Part shown: positions 1-11,634 of the stretch, one piece after another
Layout of the letters: each line of letters opens with the position of its first letter
How positions within the stretch are numbered: position 1 is the first letter of the stretch
Assembly (NCBI GenBank): GCA_900074725.1
Contig: LT598454.1
Span: 936,854-1,000,853, forward strand
From: Lachancea dasiensis
Taxonomy: Eukaryota; Ascomycota; Saccharomycetes; Saccharomycetales; Saccharomycetaceae
Direction: 5' to 3'
Length of the DNA stretch: 64,000 bases
Made by a program: the position numbers and the translations under genes
The notes under the pieces: model-generated
Told to the model about the DNA's origin: nothing
The model's input: only the letters and a program-made list of their open reading frames with translations
Database searches by the model: none

Positions 1-518
1 TCGAGCTAGACAAAGGAAGCGTTCTAGAGCTATCTGCTGTCCACTTTATCAATAAAGTTGTACTGCAAATCAGGCTCAACGGGGAGCTTGACACATGTCT
101 CGAAGTTATTTCTAAAGGACTACCTGCAGAGAGCATGAGCAGTACCCCGCTAGGTCTCCAAGTAATGCAGCGAAACGAAGATCAAATAGATATGCCAATG
201 TTGGCTGAAGATTGTAATGACAATGAAAATGAAATAAATGATTTCACTCCCGTGGAGGACTCACTTTCTAACTTCCATATTATCACCAGATTAGGAGATT
301 CAAACGATATGAAGCTGCCGATAGTCTGCTGTCAAATTGCGGAACTTTATCAAAAAGTTATATTTCTCTCTAATGTCGATAATATGCGGGACGTAGCACC
401 AACAAGAGACTTTGTTATATCGCTCAGTGCCAAGATTTGGAAAAGTGCCTCTCCAGGAAGGGACTTTAGTCTACTAATATTTATCTTGACTTCCATTAAA
501 GAAATGTATAAACTATGA
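1..518 (+). CDS. C-terminal fragment of a PCI-like protein (5' end outside window)
   Basis: An open frame enters from the window edge (first full codon at base 3) and stops at 516-518, leaving about 171 residues. The first ATG inside the window (135) is not the start, because the frame is open upstream with protein-like sequence. Residues read before it (ELDKGSVLELSAVHFINKVV followed by a LNGELD turn) resemble the winged-helix end of PCI domains, found in COP9 signalosome, proteasome lid and eIF3 subunits; the last ~100 residues look like an unconserved tail. It converges on SDO1 with a 70-bp spacer. In S. cerevisiae the gene beside SDO1 is IRC25, which this is not. A divergent yeast COP9-signalosome subunit (Rri2/Csn10 or Pci8/Csn11 type) is a guess; I do not recognise it firmly. 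Confidence 0.5.
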   Translation, partial: ELDKGSVLELSAVHFINKVVLQIRLNGELDTCLEVISKGLPAESMSSTPLGLQVMQRNEDQIDMPMLAEDCNDNENEINDFTPVEDSLSNFHIITRLGDSNDMKLPIVCCQIAELYQKVIFLSNVDNMRDVAPTRDFVISLSAKIWKSASPGRDFSLLIFILTSIKEMYKL

Positions 519-588
519 CACGCGAATAGATATATTGGTTTGCTTCACAAAGAAACTATTATTTACAGTTTATGTAGTGCAGGCTTCA

Positions 589-1317
589 TTAACTGTCGAT
601 AACGGCCATATCAAGAACCTCCAAAACACCTTTCCCATTGCACAAATCGACTAGGGCACGGTAAGCCACTGGATCTATCAGGGCAGTGCATGACCAAATA
701 GAAATTGTTTCATTCACTACTGGACCCATCATTAACGCGGAAACCTTCTCGATGGTTTCAGAGTTGCCATTCAAGTCAATGCTCACCTTAACCCTCATCC
801 TGGCTCTACTAATGGGGATGATTTGACTAGCTATCAGAACCTTAATAGCTTCTAGGGCCTGTAGCTTGGCAGCTTTATTGACTACCACTCTGAATTTCAA
901 TTCCTGCAGGGCCTTATGTATCATTGAGGGCGGATATCTTTTCTTAGACTTTGGATTGATACACTTTGCACTAATAATTGTCAGCATCTCGTTGTTGATC
1001 TTGTTCATCATCGTCTGTCTTTCTTTGTCAGAGAGTGGCATTTCACCTTTTGTAAGAATCTCCTTGATTATGCTATCCAGGTCAGTTGAATCAAATGAGC
1101 CTAATAGATCATCTTTCGAAGCTACTTGACCTTTAGACACGTTGATAAACACTTGATGGATTTGAAGTACTTCGTCAAGGTCATTCTCAATCCCTTTCCT
1201 ATAGTCTTGTACTTTATTCTGGTAGCATGCAATTTCGAATCTCTTTTTGGCCTTTTTCAGTTTGACGATAGAGACGTTTGTGAGCTTTATTTGACCCGAA
1301 GGCTGCTGGATGACCAT
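589..1317 (-). CDS. SDO1: Sdo1, SBDS-family ribosome maturation factor
   Basis: This 242-residue protein is the yeast SBDS orthologue (S. cerevisiae Sdo1 has 250). In the family it works with the GTPase Efl1 to release the anti-association factor Tif6 from late cytoplasmic pre-60S subunits. What shows it: an N-terminal FYSH domain (about residues 1-90), the conserved stretch KEILTKGEMPLSDKERQ at the end of that domain, a central helical domain, and a C-terminal ferredoxin-like domain including the RARMRVKV strand. The ATG at 1317 fits family length. The downstream neighbour on the same strand order is IZH3, as in S. cerevisiae (YLR022C-YLR023C), which supports orthology. I saw no PAC element in its short upstream region, although the gene acts in ribosome assembly; a GTCACATG box at 1425-1432 lies about 110 bp upstream. 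Confidence 0.95.
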   Translation of the reverse strand: MVIQQPSGQIKLTNVSIVKLKKAKKRFEIACYQNKVQDYRKGIENDLDEVLQIHQVFINVSKGQVASKDDLLGSFDSTDLDSIIKEILTKGEMPLSDKERQTMMNKINNEMLTIISAKCINPKSKKRYPPSMIHKALQELKFRVVVNKAAKLQALEAIKVLIASQIIPISRARMRVKVSIDLNGNSETIEKVSALMMGPVVNETISIWSCTALIDPVAYRALVDLCNGKGVLEVLDMAVIDS

Positions 1318-1644
1318 ATTGGGGAGGAGGTATGAAGGATTTGAGACCTACGTACTGGAGCATATTGTCGAATGAATCCGGCATTTAGCCATTTATTCAT
1401 TTATTCATTTATAGGTCACATGATTTCAATGTCTTCAAGGCCATCCATTCGTTTATTCGTTGGCTCAAAAGATCTTAGTCTTCATAATGCTGTAGAACTG
1501 CACACGCAGATAGAGATCAATATTAGAAAGGCAAGCCTTTGAACACCTAAAACCTTGAGAAAAACTTAACTTTATATAACCTTTAACTACAATTCAACTG
1601 AAAGTCGTTAGATAGGAGAATTGTGCTTAATGTGTTTTGCGCAT
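1318..1644. promoter_or_regulatory. IZH3-SDO1 spacer / SDO1 promoter
   Basis: A 327-bp spacer between the IZH3 stop and the SDO1 start, both genes on the minus strand. It holds GTCACATG at 1425-1432, a perfect match to the Cbf1 consensus RTCACRTG. Next to it is a short direct repeat: two exact copies of ATTTATTC (1391-1398 and 1399-1406) and a partial third. No RNA gene or ORF of note was seen. Confidence 0.5.
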
Positions 1645-3564
1645 TTAGCTTACCAGCCACCTTAACTCAAACATCTCCAACATTGCAGTGTAATGTCCGT
1701 AAACGCCCAACAGTACGAAAATATGCCATAGCGTGTGCGAACAACAGAAATAATCCACCCACCACAGAGAAAAAAAAGTTCTTTGGGGAGAATGCCCTTG
1801 TGAATGCTGGTGCAAGGCAGGTTGATCCCGAAAATGAATATGTCTGTGTTTAGTAATGATGTCCAAATCTGTAGTCAGTTGTTCTTCGGTAGGTATGTTG
1901 TCTGCAACTTGAAGATCGGACCTCCATCTTTCTGGTATAAAGGTCCCGTAAAAGACTACTCCTATTAGGTACCAGACCAAAGATTTACTCAAAATGGGCA
2001 TGATCAGATTTGGATTGGTACTGGGGTGTAGTATTCTTGAATGTGCGTAGGAGATTATGCCAAAGCTTGCCAACAAAATGTACGATGCAATGCGTAAGGG
2101 GCGGGATTCTGGCCTGTCAAACTTTGGCGACCAATTCATGTAAAAACCAATTGCACCCAGAGCAGCGGTTGCAGTTGTGTAGAATAAAAAGGGCCAAGTA
2201 TAAGGAGAACTTGGATCGCCAGAAAGAGTGACAGCTTCTGTCGTGAGAATTGACGCCGTGATAAGCACAGTAATGCCGGTGTAATCAACACAAGCACATT
2301 TCGATCTGGCCGTTAGATCGCAAATACCATTAAAAGTGTGCCAAATAACGGAGAAGATGAAACACTCCATGCCTGCAAATAAAAATATGAAGGCCATTGC
2401 CTTGGCAGCAGGCGGCACCAAATCTGACTGATATACCGCAGTACCAGGAAAGCTTTTGAGAAGCACATAGCCGAAGTAGATGGCGCCCAGGAGATGTGTC
2501 CAAATGTTTACTGTTTCATTATGCCAACCGTACCAATTTATGATGGACAGCAGAGACTTGGAATAAGAGTTGTAAAATCGGTATCCATGAACAATAAACC
2601 TGTTTTCCCTCCAGGGGAAAGGAAGCTCATAATAATGTAGATGGCGATCCATACCAGTTTCCAGGGCCTTGGAATAGTTATGGAACTTGATAGACGCTGA
2701 TACTTTTTGAGGATCGTCAATGAGAATATTGATCTTCTCATCCAACGATTCCAAGTCCTGAAGAAACTGTTCGGTGGATGATGTAGAGTACGAAGATGAA
2801 ATGCGGATGTCAGCCACCTTATCGAGATCAGCACCTGATGAGTCCAATGAAATGGTCTTTTGGTTCTCACCGCCGTCTGACGACGAAGATGACACTAGAG
2901 TGGCGGCAGATGAGTTGTATGAGGCACCCGTGGAATTGACAACTACTGAAGGGGAGCAGTTGTGGAAGTGATCATTCCACAATTGCTTGAACCTTTTAAC
3001 TTGAGGAGCCTCCAGTGAATGTGAGTCAACCATGGTGACGACATCTGATTCTGAGCCAACGTGGCTGATACTTCTAGATTCCAACTCCACCACAGAATCA
3101 GACAAAAGCACGTCTGTAGTGCTTTGTAAAGCGGGCATGGCGTCTGAACTCGATGAATTACCGAACTCGTCAAGTGTGGTCTTCAAAAATTTGTACAAGT
3201 GGAGGACGGTTCTCGTATCTTCATCGGCAGCCGTTTCGGCTTGTCGTGGGTTGGCTTCCAAGGAGGAGGCCCCCGCTGAGCACCCGCTACCGCTTGAGTG
3301 TGACATTTTTCTCATGGCACCAATTGGGCCGCTGGAGACCTGCAATTTGCTCCATTTAAGTATTTGTTTGCCGCGGCTTTTTATCTTGCGCAGACGCTGA
3401 GTTCTCTGCGAGCTCAAGTCCTCCGTGGCAACATCCGTGGTGAAATAACCCGGAAGAAGAGCCTCTAGCCTATCCATTTTAGTCTCTACAGAGCTCAAAA
3501 ACTTCTCCAGCCTGTTGCAGGCTGTATTACTGAACGTTTGATGGTGATCTTGCACTGTAAGCAT
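1645..3564 (-). CDS. IZH3: Izh3-like PAQR/hemolysin III-family membrane protein
   Basis: A 639-residue protein of the PAQR family (progestin and adipoQ receptor / hemolysin III type); S. cerevisiae Izh3 has 543 residues and affects zinc homeostasis. The first ~330 residues are hydrophilic and Ser-rich, as in Izh3 but not in the shorter Izh1/2/4. The membrane domain starts near residue 345 (HNETVNIWTHLLGA). The family metal-binding signature is present: a Ser and His in FSVIWHTFNG (about 405-410), the following D in VDYTGITVL, and a C-terminal H-x3-H in SHTLWHIF (about 610). These fit the ceramidase-like zinc site of PAQR proteins. The gene order IZH3-SDO1 matches YLR023C-YLR022C. The extra N-terminal length could mean a later true start (for example Met30). 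Zap1-type sites were not obvious upstream. Confidence 0.92.
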   Translation of the reverse strand: MLTVQDHHQTFSNTACNRLEKFLSSVETKMDRLEALLPGYFTTDVATEDLSSQRTQRLRKIKSRGKQILKWSKLQVSSGPIGAMRKMSHSSGSGCSAGASSLEANPRQAETAADEDTRTVLHLYKFLKTTLDEFGNSSSSDAMPALQSTTDVLLSDSVVELESRSISHVGSESDVVTMVDSHSLEAPQVKRFKQLWNDHFHNCSPSVVVNSTGASYNSSAATLVSSSSSDGGENQKTISLDSSGADLDKVADIRISSSYSTSSTEQFLQDLESLDEKINILIDDPQKVSASIKFHNYSKALETGMDRHLHYYELPFPWRENRFIVHGYRFYNSYSKSLLSIINWYGWHNETVNIWTHLLGAIYFGYVLLKSFPGTAVYQSDLVPPAAKAMAFIFLFAGMECFIFSVIWHTFNGICDLTARSKCACVDYTGITVLITASILTTEAVTLSGDPSSPYTWPFLFYTTATAALGAIGFYMNWSPKFDRPESRPLRIASYILLASFGIISYAHSRILHPSTNPNLIMPILSKSLVWYLIGVVFYGTFIPERWRSDLQVADNIPTEEQLTTDLDIITKHRHIHFRDQPALHQHSQGHSPQRTFFSLWWVDYFCCSHTLWHIFVLLGVYGHYTAMLEMFELRWLVS

Positions 3565-4910
3565 AACAAATACTTCGCGAAGACAAGGTAGCTGCTGACT
3601 ATAAAGCAGCTGTCAGCAGGAAGTGACTAGTTAGTGAAATCTTCGCTAGCAATACGTCACCCTCTGGCTAGTTTATAACTTGGCCCTTCCAGTCTGTTTC
3701 AAATATCAAAAAGAAAGAAAGCCGTAAGCTAAAATGAATATTAGACACAAGTTGAACCTCAATAACGGCTATGGAAACAAATTATCTGTCTGCTTTTGAC
3801 GATGGCTTTTATTTGATGCTTTTATCCGATATCCAGCTCGACTATCGTTATCGTAGGCTACCGAAACTTTGTCGCGACCCATAGCGCATACGCTTCAAAT
3901 CCTGCCTGGGTCCTGAAAAAAAAAAAGTTCAAAAAAAAGGAAAATGGTTTATTGTTCGAGATTTTCTGACGTGAACAATGATCAGAAGTCTCGTGATCCA
4001 CGCACTAGAGGTTCTCGATTTTAATCAAAGTTTCTGTAACACGTGCGACGTAATCACTGATGTTCATCATTGTTCGAAATGCGCAAATGAGAGACCCCGC
4101 ATCTCCGGTCTTTTAGTCCTGACGACGAGTAACTAGCGTCAAATGGAGGAGCTTCAAATGATCTATGCAGATCTTACTACTAGTTTCCTCTGAAACCAAG
4201 AGTTGTCTTAGAGCCATGTCCGGCACCCATTTGGGCATTATGCTCTTGGGCGCCGAGATGACCTACCCTTTTGCTCAGAGTATGTTGCTTCACTTTCTAC
4301 CCTGCTGTCAATGATGTTAGTAGGCACTTGGTATGAGTGGAGAAAGCCAACCTTTCAAAGTAGTTTAGCCGCTGAGGCGGCTAGTGGCCTGGAGGTTCGG
4401 CAGGCCAGGTCTATAAACCTTCGGACGTTCTTATTGCTGTATTTGACCTTGCAAGAACGTGTAACTACTACCGCTCCAAGGAATAGTGTAAATGAAACGC
4501 TTACATTTTGTCTCGACTCACTGTACCCTGAGAGCCCGAGTACGCGCCTATCTTGCATTGGGCTTTGTTCGGTTGCGATTTACTTTTTTACAGGCTTTAG
4601 CCGCGTCTATATCCATCGATATTGAAGCGAGGCTATTGAAAGGCAAGAGATAGTCATCTGTAGCAACATGAAAGAGAGGTAGCCGAGTGCTATCGATCTC
4701 GATATCAAGCAGGGCACAGCATGGCTTTCTCCGAAACTGGTTAATCTCTTTAAGGAGCAGCCGATTCACTTCTCGAATGCCCATCTATCATTTCGTGTGT
4801 AATGATCGTCACTTATCCTCTTAGTTCGTTGTTGCCTAGTATATAATAAAAGTAGTAATGAAAATTAAGGTAAGCTTTACAAACTTTTTGGATCTAGAGC
4901 ACGGCCTAGC
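3565..4910. other. 1.35-kb divergent spacer IZH3 / CYR1
   Basis: No convincing protein gene lies here. The short open frames on both strands (for example 4311-4625) have no recognisable protein character. It holds an E-box CACGTG at 4040-4045 and two adjacent perfect hairpins at 4366-4383 (7-bp stem, 4-nt loop) and 4385-4407 (7-bp stem, 9-nt loop). It must contain the promoters of IZH3 (left) and CYR1 (right). It is also a synteny break: S. cerevisiae does not have IZH3 next to CYR1. Confidence 0.5.
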
Positions 4911-7900
4911 ATGAGCGACCAACCTCGTCAACGCTCTAATTCGTTAGAATCTAGTTCAGCATCTGAGAGTGTTTCAGGACCGCAGAGGGGTACTGAATTG
5001 AAGAAAAATGATCAGCATAGTCATTCCAAAGAAGAACATGGAGCTAGAGGACGACCCCATTTTAGAAAGCAGTACTCCATGGATACCTATGGTCCTTCTA
5101 GCTCTAGTGTGCAGGCACACCGGGGCTGGGACCGCCTGAGGGAAGCCTCAAGAGGCCGCCATAAAGGTTTTCACAACCCGGTTGCCTTTCATTCGCCAGA
5201 CGACCCAATTCCGCCATTTACTCAGGCGATTCAACCTCGTATTCCGGGGATTCAGCGGACTGCTAGTAACAATTCTGTCTCCAGCTCATCTTATTTGCAG
5301 CAGCAGGCACAGCAACAGCAACGCAAAGGCTCACGAGCTGGATCTCTCTTCAAAAGACTGGCAGGTATGAAAATATCCTCTGCAAGCGCGTCCGAACCTT
5401 CTGACCAGGAGTCAGTTGCTGCTAATCCGACTACACATCCGCCCGGCATTCGTCGAAAAATGAGCACTTTCATTCATGGGAATTCCGGGACTCAACCTGA
5501 TCTCAGTGCTGGCGATAATGATTCGCTAAATTCGGAGACGTACTCAAAGGTCAACAGGGGTTTATTTTCTACATCGGCTGTCAATAGTCGGCGTGGCTCA
5601 ACAGCAAGCGGTGCTGCAAGTGGCATAACTACAGGGAGTGGCCACAATTCGCCAAAAATTCATCACGTCCATGAGGGATCAATACCCTTTAACTCTACAG
5701 CACTCAATAGTGGCCCTGACGATCAAAAGGGCATATCCCGCAAGCAGTACTCCGACTCCTCTGAAAGCCCTGAACGCCATCCTGCAAATAATTTGTCGCG
5801 AAGCACAAGTTATTTTTTACTGGATACTGATCTCAATAATGTTTCAGACATCACCAACATATCGGGGAAACCTGCTAGGGATATAAAAAAAGTTAAAAAT
5901 GGCACTGAGGGCCAGAAATCTAAGAGTGGCTTCAAGGAGGTCAAGAAACTTCCATCTATAGGCTCTGAACCGAATCCTGCTCCTGATACTACACATTCAA
6001 AGGTCCAATGGATTGCCCCAGAAAGTTGGGATATCGATGAGGAAGCCGGAAAGCCGCTTTCTTTGAAGGACAAAAAGAAAGCACATCATCAACACCATCA
6101 TCGTCACCATCGTTCGCCTAAGGTTGAAAGAGATCGAGTTCGCGAAAAATCGGGGCAACCCACTTCGTCGAAAAAACGCGAACTCACTCCTAAGCTGAAC
6201 CCGCTGGAAGAGAACGTTGATAATGAGCCTCTCAGCTCGAGCTTGTCCTCAGAGCCTCTCAATAGCTCGACTGTCTTAACAACAGGCACGTCGAACAGGG
6301 ACGACAATTCTCAGGGCCAGAGCGAAGAAAGTTCTTCCTTTAGTGATTCGGAAGCCGCAGATGTGGATGGTGGGAGACTAAGAGCTGATTCTATGGATTC
6401 TATGCAGACCAACGATTCGGATCCTGAAAAAACTGACGAGATATTTGACAAGGCGGCCTATGAGTTAGAAAAGTACTATAATGATTTTAGTGATCTCGAC
6501 TTCTCCAAACGTTATGCTATTAGAGTTTTTAATACAGATGAGACGTTCACAACCCTGTCATTGACACCGAACACGACAATTCAGGAGATGATTCCGCAGC
6601 TCAAGCGAAAATTCAACATCGGTCAAGGGAACTATCAGGTCTCCTTGAAAGTCGCTAAAGTTTTTAAAGTCCTTTCGGCAACCGCGCGTCCGATACTAAT
6701 TCAGCGAAAGCTGTTACTTTTAAATGGTTATAGGAAGACTGATCCGCTGCATATCTTGGGTATTGATGACTTGAGTTACGTTTTCAACTTTGTTTTCCAT
6801 CCAATTGCAACATCACACCTTACTTACGAACAGGGGCAAATGCTTTCTAGAGGTGACTTTGTACACGTTGATTTGAGAAGTTTAAATTTAACGACCCCAC
6901 CTATCATTTTTTATCAACATACTCCTAATATTGAAAGTCTGGACTGCTCCAATAATGCCAACATTTTTCTGCCACTCGATTTCATAGAAAGTGCCATAAA
7001 GCTATCAAGCTTAAGGATGGTAAACATTAGGGCGTCAAGGTTTCCTCTCAACATTACAGAAGCCGAAAAGTTGGTTTCTCTAGATCTCGAGCGAAACTTC
7101 ATAAAAAAAATCCCTCCGTCCATATCAAAGTTGAGTGAGCTTACAATTCTTAACGTTCAATGTAACGAATTGGACAGGCTGCCATTAGGATTTGCTGAGC
7201 TTAAGAATCTAAGGCTGTTAGATATCTCATCGAATAATTTTTCCAAGTTTCCGGAAGTCATTTGCAGCTGTACTAACCTACTTCAAATAGACTTGTCTTA
7301 CAACAAAATAGAGTCTTTGCCCGACTCGCTAAACCAACTTACCAAGGTTGCCAAAATAAATCTGGCCAGAAACAAGCTGTCATACATTGGAAACTTATCA
7401 GGCATGATCAATTTGCGAACCCTCAACCTGAAGTATAATAGAATTACCTCACTGAAAATGAATAATTCTTCACTCCAAAATTTGGCGATTTCAAATAACC
7501 GCATTAGTGTTTTTGATGACAAATTATCGAAGTTAAAAACATTGGAAATCCGTGAGAACCCGATTACCTCGATCTCGTATGATGGGGAGTATCTTGTAAA
7601 TTTGGTGAGTTTGTCTTTGAACGAAGCTAAGCTTTCTAGTGTGCCGCCCGAACTTTTATGCAAATTGCCACGTTTAGAGAAACTAGAATTGAACGGTAAC
7701 AAATTGACTCAGATTCCTCCTGAAATTTCTAAGTTAACGAAGCTTGTCTATTTTTCTGCCAACAAGAACAAACTGGAAAGCATCCCTGAAGAAATATGTG
7801 AGCTTCATTGTTTAAAGACCCTTGATATTCACTCGAATAACCTGAGCAACCTTGTCAAGGGACTGGGTAAAATGGAGCTTACCAGTTTCAACGTTTCTTC

Positions 7901-10550
7901 AAATCTACTGGGGAATACCATCGATATTCAAGAAATTTTTCTGAATCGTCGCGACTCAGCACTTGCTAAAAGTCTTCTGTTTCTAAGCATGGCTGACAAT
8001 AACCTAGGTAATCAATTTTGGACCCTTTTTAACATGTATGAGAACTTGAAAATGTTAAATCTATCCTATAACAACCTAAGTGATCTGTCAACTTTCAAGC
8101 TTGAAAATTTAACCGAGCTTTATCTATCTGGCAATAGCTTTGTTTCGTTACCAGGGGAAACGGTTTTACGGTGGAGATCTTTAAAAATACTGATGTTGAA
8201 CGGCAATAGCTTGCTTTCTTTACCATCTGAACTGTCCCAATTGAGTAAGCTGAATGTGCTGGACGTGGGGTCAAACCAGTTAAAGTATAATATATCAAAC
8301 TATCATTATGACTGGAATTGGGCCAATAATAAAGGTTTGAAGTATCTGAACTTCTCAGGAAATAAGAGGTTTGAGATTAAATCAGCTTTGGACAATGATA
8401 GCAAAAGAGATTTGTCCGATTTGACAGTTTTAAAGGAGTTGAGAATTTTGGGATTGATGGACGTGACATTAAAAACGTCTAGGATCCCAGATGAGGGTGT
8501 GAATATTCGTTTGAGGACAACAGCCTCCGTTCTAAATGGCATGCAATATGGAGTGGCCGATACCCTAGGTCAGAGAGATTCCGTTACTTCAAGAGATGTA
8601 ACCTTTGAGAGATTTAGAAGCAATGATGATGAATGTTTAGTCTGCCTCTACGATGGCAAAAATGAAAAGATAAGCACTGGTCATAATATCTCTAAAATTA
8701 TAAGAGACAATTTCCATAAGATTTTCATCCGCCAACTTGAAAAATATGGTGAGACTTCTGACGGTATAAAAGATGCATTACGTTTCAGCTTTTTGCAATT
8801 GAACAAGGAAATTAACGGCATGCTCAACTCTGTTGAAAATGAAGCAACCAATAAAGATTTTACCTCTGCCGACTTGTTAAGTGGTTCTTCGGCCACTGTT
8901 CTCTACATAAAAGGGAAAATGCTCTATACTGCCAACATTGGGGATACAATGGCCATTTTATCAAAGAATAATGGAGATATTACACCTTTAACAAAGCGCC
9001 ATGTTCCATCGGAGAGTGAGGAGTACGAAAGAATTCGTATTTCTGGTGGCTACGTCAATAACCATAAACTTGATGGCGTCTCTGACGTTTCACGAGCTGT
9101 AGGGTTTTTTGACTTACTCCCCCATATCCATGCTGCTCCCGATATCTCTGAAGCTTGTTTAACAACGACTGATGACCTAGTAATTATAGCCACCTGCAAA
9201 CTGTGGGAGTATCTTGATTATCAAACCGCTTCTGATATATGCCGTGAAAACAAGATGGACCCTATGCGTGCTGCAGAAAAGCTGAAGGATTTCGCAATAT
9301 CTTTTGGGTGTGCTGAAAACATGACAATTCTCTGCTTATCCTTAGACAAATCCAGCACTAGCCAAAATAATTTTATCTTGAAGAAGCAGGAATTAATCTC
9401 CAGGAGGAGCACCTTTGAAGACTCTACACTCCGAAGACTACAGCCAGAAATTTCTCCTCCAACCGGAAACTTGGCGATGGTTTTCACCGATATAAAGAAC
9501 TCAACTTTCCTTTGGGAGTTATTTCCAAATGCAATGAGAAGTGCTATCAAAACGCATAATGACATCATGCGGCGATGCTTGCGAGTATTTGGTGGTTATG
9601 AAGTCAAAACAGAGGGGGACGCATTCATGGTTGCTTTTCCAACGCCAGTGCGCGCACTAGTTTGGTGCATGAGTGTTCAACTAAAACTGCTAGATGCAGA
9701 ATGGCCGGAAGAGATTACTTCCATTCAGGAAGGATGTTTGATAAGCGATTCCCGTAACCAAAAGTTGTATCTCGGTTTATCTGTCAGAATGGGCATTCAT
9801 TGGGGATGCCCAGTACCTGAGCTAGATGTCGTTACCCAGCGCATGGACTACTTGGGGCCTGTCGTCAATAAGGCGTCAAGAGTGTCTGGTGTCGCGGATG
9901 GAGGTCAGACAACACTTAGTAGCGACTTCTGTTCAGAGTTCCAAAAAGTCATGGCCTTGCACGACCGCGTTGAAAAAGCAAATGTTTCATTAAAAGAGGC
10001 CTACGGTGAAGAGTTCGTCGGCGATATCATGGAAAGAGAAATTCATTTGCTAGAAAGCATTGGGTATGTGTTTGAGGAGCTGGGCGAAAAGAAACTCAAA
10101 GGTTTGGAATCTATTGAGTATATCACTATCGCCTATCCTAAGGTGTTGGCCGCGCGCCATAATTTCGTCACACAGAAGGCGGAAACGAGCGTAATAGACG
10201 AGGAGACGTTGTTCAAGCTGAGAAGTATCTCCAATAAGCTTGAATGTATGATTTCTATCGTAAATGGCTCTCTTGTTGAAAAGGAAGATTTTGGAAGAGT
10301 TGGAGTTGGTCACCACGCCACTTTCGATGCCAAAACCAGCGCTGCGGTTTCCCACTCAATGACCGAATTGAATCGCGTAGCACTGTTGGACCATGTCATT
10401 ACACGGCTTGAGGGTACTATCGCCATGCTCCAAATTCGCCAGCGTATTGAGGGCCCTTTGAATGTAGCGAAGACAAACGAACTGGCTGCCAGCAAATCCA
10501 TCTTTGAACTGGTTGACGAACTCTTCAAAGGGGCAAATTTGGAAAAGTAA
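4911..10550 (+). CDS. CYR1: Cyr1 adenylate cyclase
   Basis: The Ras-activated adenylate cyclase of yeast, making cAMP for protein kinase A; 1879 residues here against 2026 in S. cerevisiae. Domain order is diagnostic. There is a long disordered Ser/Gln/His-rich N-terminus (to ~520, with a His-rich run near 392-400) and a Ras-associating domain (~530-640, [19 protein letters not shown] onward). About twenty leucine-rich repeats follow (~660-1180), then a PP2C-like domain (~1230-1485, containing the GSSATVLYI and NIGDT segments). The class III cyclase catalytic domain (~1515-1700) has its two metal-binding positions in VFTDIKNS and the TEGDAFMV strand. A C-terminal region that in S. cerevisiae binds Srv2 completes it. 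The neighbouring SYS1 matches YJL004C-YJL005W. The frame is intact throughout. Confidence 0.98.
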   Translation: MSDQPRQRSNSLESSSASESVSGPQRGTELKKNDQHSHSKEEHGARGRPHFRKQYSMDTYGPSSSSVQAHRGWDRLREASRGRHKGFHNPVAFHSPDDPIPPFTQAIQPRIPGIQRTASNNSVSSSSYLQQQAQQQQRKGSRAGSLFKRLAGMKISSASASEPSDQESVAANPTTHPPGIRRKMSTFIHGNSGTQPDLSAGDNDSLNSETYSKVNRGLFSTSAVNSRRGSTASGAASGITTGSGHNSPKIHHVHEGSIPFNSTALNSGPDDQKGISRKQYSDSSESPERHPANNLSRSTSYFLLDTDLNNVSDITNISGKPARDIKKVKNGTEGQKSKSGFKEVKKLPSIGSEPNPAPDTTHSKVQWIAPESWDIDEEAGKPLSLKDKKKAHHQHHHRHHRSPKVERDRVREKSGQPTSSKKRELTPKLNPLEENVDNEPLSSSLSSEPLNSSTVLTTGTSNRDDNSQGQSEESSSFSDSEAADVDGGRLRADSMDSMQTNDSDPEKTDEIFDKAAYELEKYYNDFSDLDFSKRYAIRVFNTDETFTTLSLTPNTTIQEMIPQLKRKFNIGQGNYQVSLKVAKVFKVLSATARPILIQRKLLLLNGYRKTDPLHILGIDDLSYVFNFVFHPIATSHLTYEQGQMLSRGDFVHVDLRSLNLTTPPIIFYQHTPNIESLDCSNNANIFLPLDFIESAIKLSSLRMVNIRASRFPLNITEAEKLVSLDLERNFIKKIPPSISKLSELTILNVQCNELDRLPLGFAELKNLRLLDISSNNFSKFPEVICSCTNLLQIDLSYNKIESLPDSLNQLTKVAKINLARNKLSYIGNLSGMINLRTLNLKYNRITSLKMNNSSLQNLAISNNRISVFDDKLSKLKTLEIRENPITSISYDGEYLVNLVSLSLNEAKLSSVPPELLCKLPRLEKLELNGNKLTQIPPEISKLTKLVYFSANKNKLESIPEEICELHCLKTLDIHSNNLSNLVKGLGKMELTSFNVSSNLLGNTIDIQEIFLNRRDSALAKSLLFLSMADNNLGNQFWTLFNMYENLKMLNLSYNNLSDLSTFKLENLTELYLSGNSFVSLPGETVLRWRSLKILMLNGNSLLSLPSELSQLSKLNVLDVGSNQLKYNISNYHYDWNWANNKGLKYLNFSGNKRFEIKSALDNDSKRDLSDLTVLKELRILGLMDVTLKTSRIPDEGVNIRLRTTASVLNGMQYGVADTLGQRDSVTSRDVTFERFRSNDDECLVCLYDGKNEKISTGHNISKIIRDNFHKIFIRQLEKYGETSDGIKDALRFSFLQLNKEINGMLNSVENEATNKDFTSADLLSGSSATVLYIKGKMLYTANIGDTMAILSKNNGDITPLTKRHVPSESEEYERIRISGGYVNNHKLDGVSDVSRAVGFFDLLPHIHAAPDISEACLTTTDDLVIIATCKLWEYLDYQTASDICRENKMDPMRAAEKLKDFAISFGCAENMTILCLSLDKSSTSQNNFILKKQELISRRSTFEDSTLRRLQPEISPPTGNLAMVFTDIKNSTFLWELFPNAMRSAIKTHNDIMRRCLRVFGGYEVKTEGDAFMVAFPTPVRALVWCMSVQLKLLDAEWPEEITSIQEGCLISDSRNQKLYLGLSVRMGIHWGCPVPELDVVTQRMDYLGPVVNKASRVSGVADGGQTTLSSDFCSEFQKVMALHDRVEKANVSLKEAYGEEFVGDIMEREIHLLESIGYVFEELGEKKLKGLESIEYITIAYPKVLAARHNFVTQKAETSVIDEETLFKLRSISNKLECMISIVNGSLVEKEDFGRVGVGHHATFDAKTSAAVSHSMTELNRVALLDHVITRLEGTIAMLQIRQRIEGPLNVAKTNELAASKSIFELVDELFKGANLEK

Positions 10551-10843
10551 GAAGGCTCATAGGAATCGTGCGCATGTATCTGGCATTACTATTATCGTCA
10601 CATTTGTCATTATTTTATAGTATGTATGTATGGTGAGAAAATCCACGGCTTACTTGTACAATACAGTGCATCTGGGTGCTTCCATCCCTTCCGATCCCTT
10701 TCATGTGGATTATGCTCGTTAAAAATTTTGAGCCTCTTCCACAAATTTTGCGTGGGTATTGAAGTTGGCGGTAGCCTATGCTTGCGGCGAGAGTCCAACT
10801 GGTTCTTCCAAACGCAAGAGATCTCACTGCTGCCAGAGCTCAA

Positions 10844-11440
10844 TTATTTTTGAGCTTCCAAATCCTTCATCTCTATATCATGAGAGATAGATCCTGCGGA
10901 CTGTGCTAATGCAGTTGTTGTTGTTCCAGTGCTTGGATCGACAAGTCCGTCAAAGAACGTGTCTTTGAGCTCTCTCCATCTGGACAACCATGTTCCTAAA
11001 AAGACCAAAATCACTAAAGAGATCGCCTGAACGACAAACCAAGCAAAGCTGGGCCACCTGCCCGTGTTGATCCATACGGTTAGGAGATTAACTGCATGTA
11101 TAGTTACTCCGAAATCCCAGGCTAGCTTGCTGCGACCAACGATTATGGTTAGAAAAAGTACGCATATTAGCGCGTCTAACAACCACAATAAGGAAAGCGC
11201 AATTCCAAGAGAGTTGGAGAAGTCAATTGACTCCCACGAAAATAACCATTGACTGATTGGAGCATCGTAACCGCCTAAGCTGGCCCAACCATAAAATAGG
11301 ACGTAGGCTGTGAAATAGTAGAATACTTGCAGCAGAACAATCTGTACCGCTATTTTCAAAGGAGAAAGTGAGTCCTGATTAAAAACTTCAGATGGTCGCA
11401 ATTCTTGCGGTATTCTCAAGTATCTTCTCAACCAAGTCAT
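10844..11440 (-). CDS. SYS1: Sys1, Golgi membrane protein that recruits Arl3
   Basis: A 198-residue integral membrane protein; S. cerevisiae Sys1 has 203. Sys1 recruits the N-acetylated Arf-like GTPase Arl3 to the late Golgi. Four hydrophobic segments can be read: about 30-55 (VQIVLLQVFYYFTAYVLFYG), 78-105, 110-130 and 133-155, followed by a hydrophilic acidic tail. The N-terminal motif placing a WLRRYLRIP segment before the first span is family-like. It is convergent with CYR1 (293-bp spacer, nothing else seen there) and divergent from DRS1, with which it shares a ~190-bp promoter region. In S. cerevisiae SYS1 and CYR1 are also convergent neighbours. Confidence 0.93.
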   Translation of the reverse strand: MTWLRRYLRIPQELRPSEVFNQDSLSPLKIAVQIVLLQVFYYFTAYVLFYGWASLGGYDAPISQWLFSWESIDFSNSLGIALSLLWLLDALICVLFLTIIVGRSKLAWDFGVTIHAVNLLTVWINTGRWPSFAWFVVQAISLVILVFLGTWLSRWRELKDTFFDGLVDPSTGTTTTALAQSAGSISHDIEMKDLEAQK

Positions 11441-11510
11441 TGATGGCCATGTTGTACACAGCTTCTGTTTATATGATCGTTAAATATCCCGTTTTTCTAA
11501 TTTAATATGA

Positions 11511-11547
11511 GAAAAATTTTAGACCATGCGATGAGATGCGATGAGCT
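11511..11547 (+). promoter_or_regulatory. RRPE plus tandem PAC boxes upstream of DRS1
   Basis: GAAAAATTTT (11511-11520, RRPE-like) is followed by two head-to-tail PAC boxes, GCGATGAGAT (11528-11537) and GCGATGAGCT (11538-11547). They end about 88 bp before the DRS1 ATG. This pair of motifs (Stb3 and Dot6/Tod6 sites) is the known signature of yeast ribosome-biogenesis promoters. The same region is also upstream of SYS1. Confidence 0.85.
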
Positions 11548-11634
11548 ACCAAGAACTTTGGAACTCTTTTTCGACTGACAAGGCCGCTTAGCCGAATTGC
11601 TAACATATCAAAAGCATTTTCTTAAACATAGAAT

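Noticed and set aside
3885-3925. tRNA-like 3' end (TTCAAATCCTG) upstream of CYR1
   Set aside because: The T-stem closing pair is C-C and no A-box or 5' acceptor half exists.
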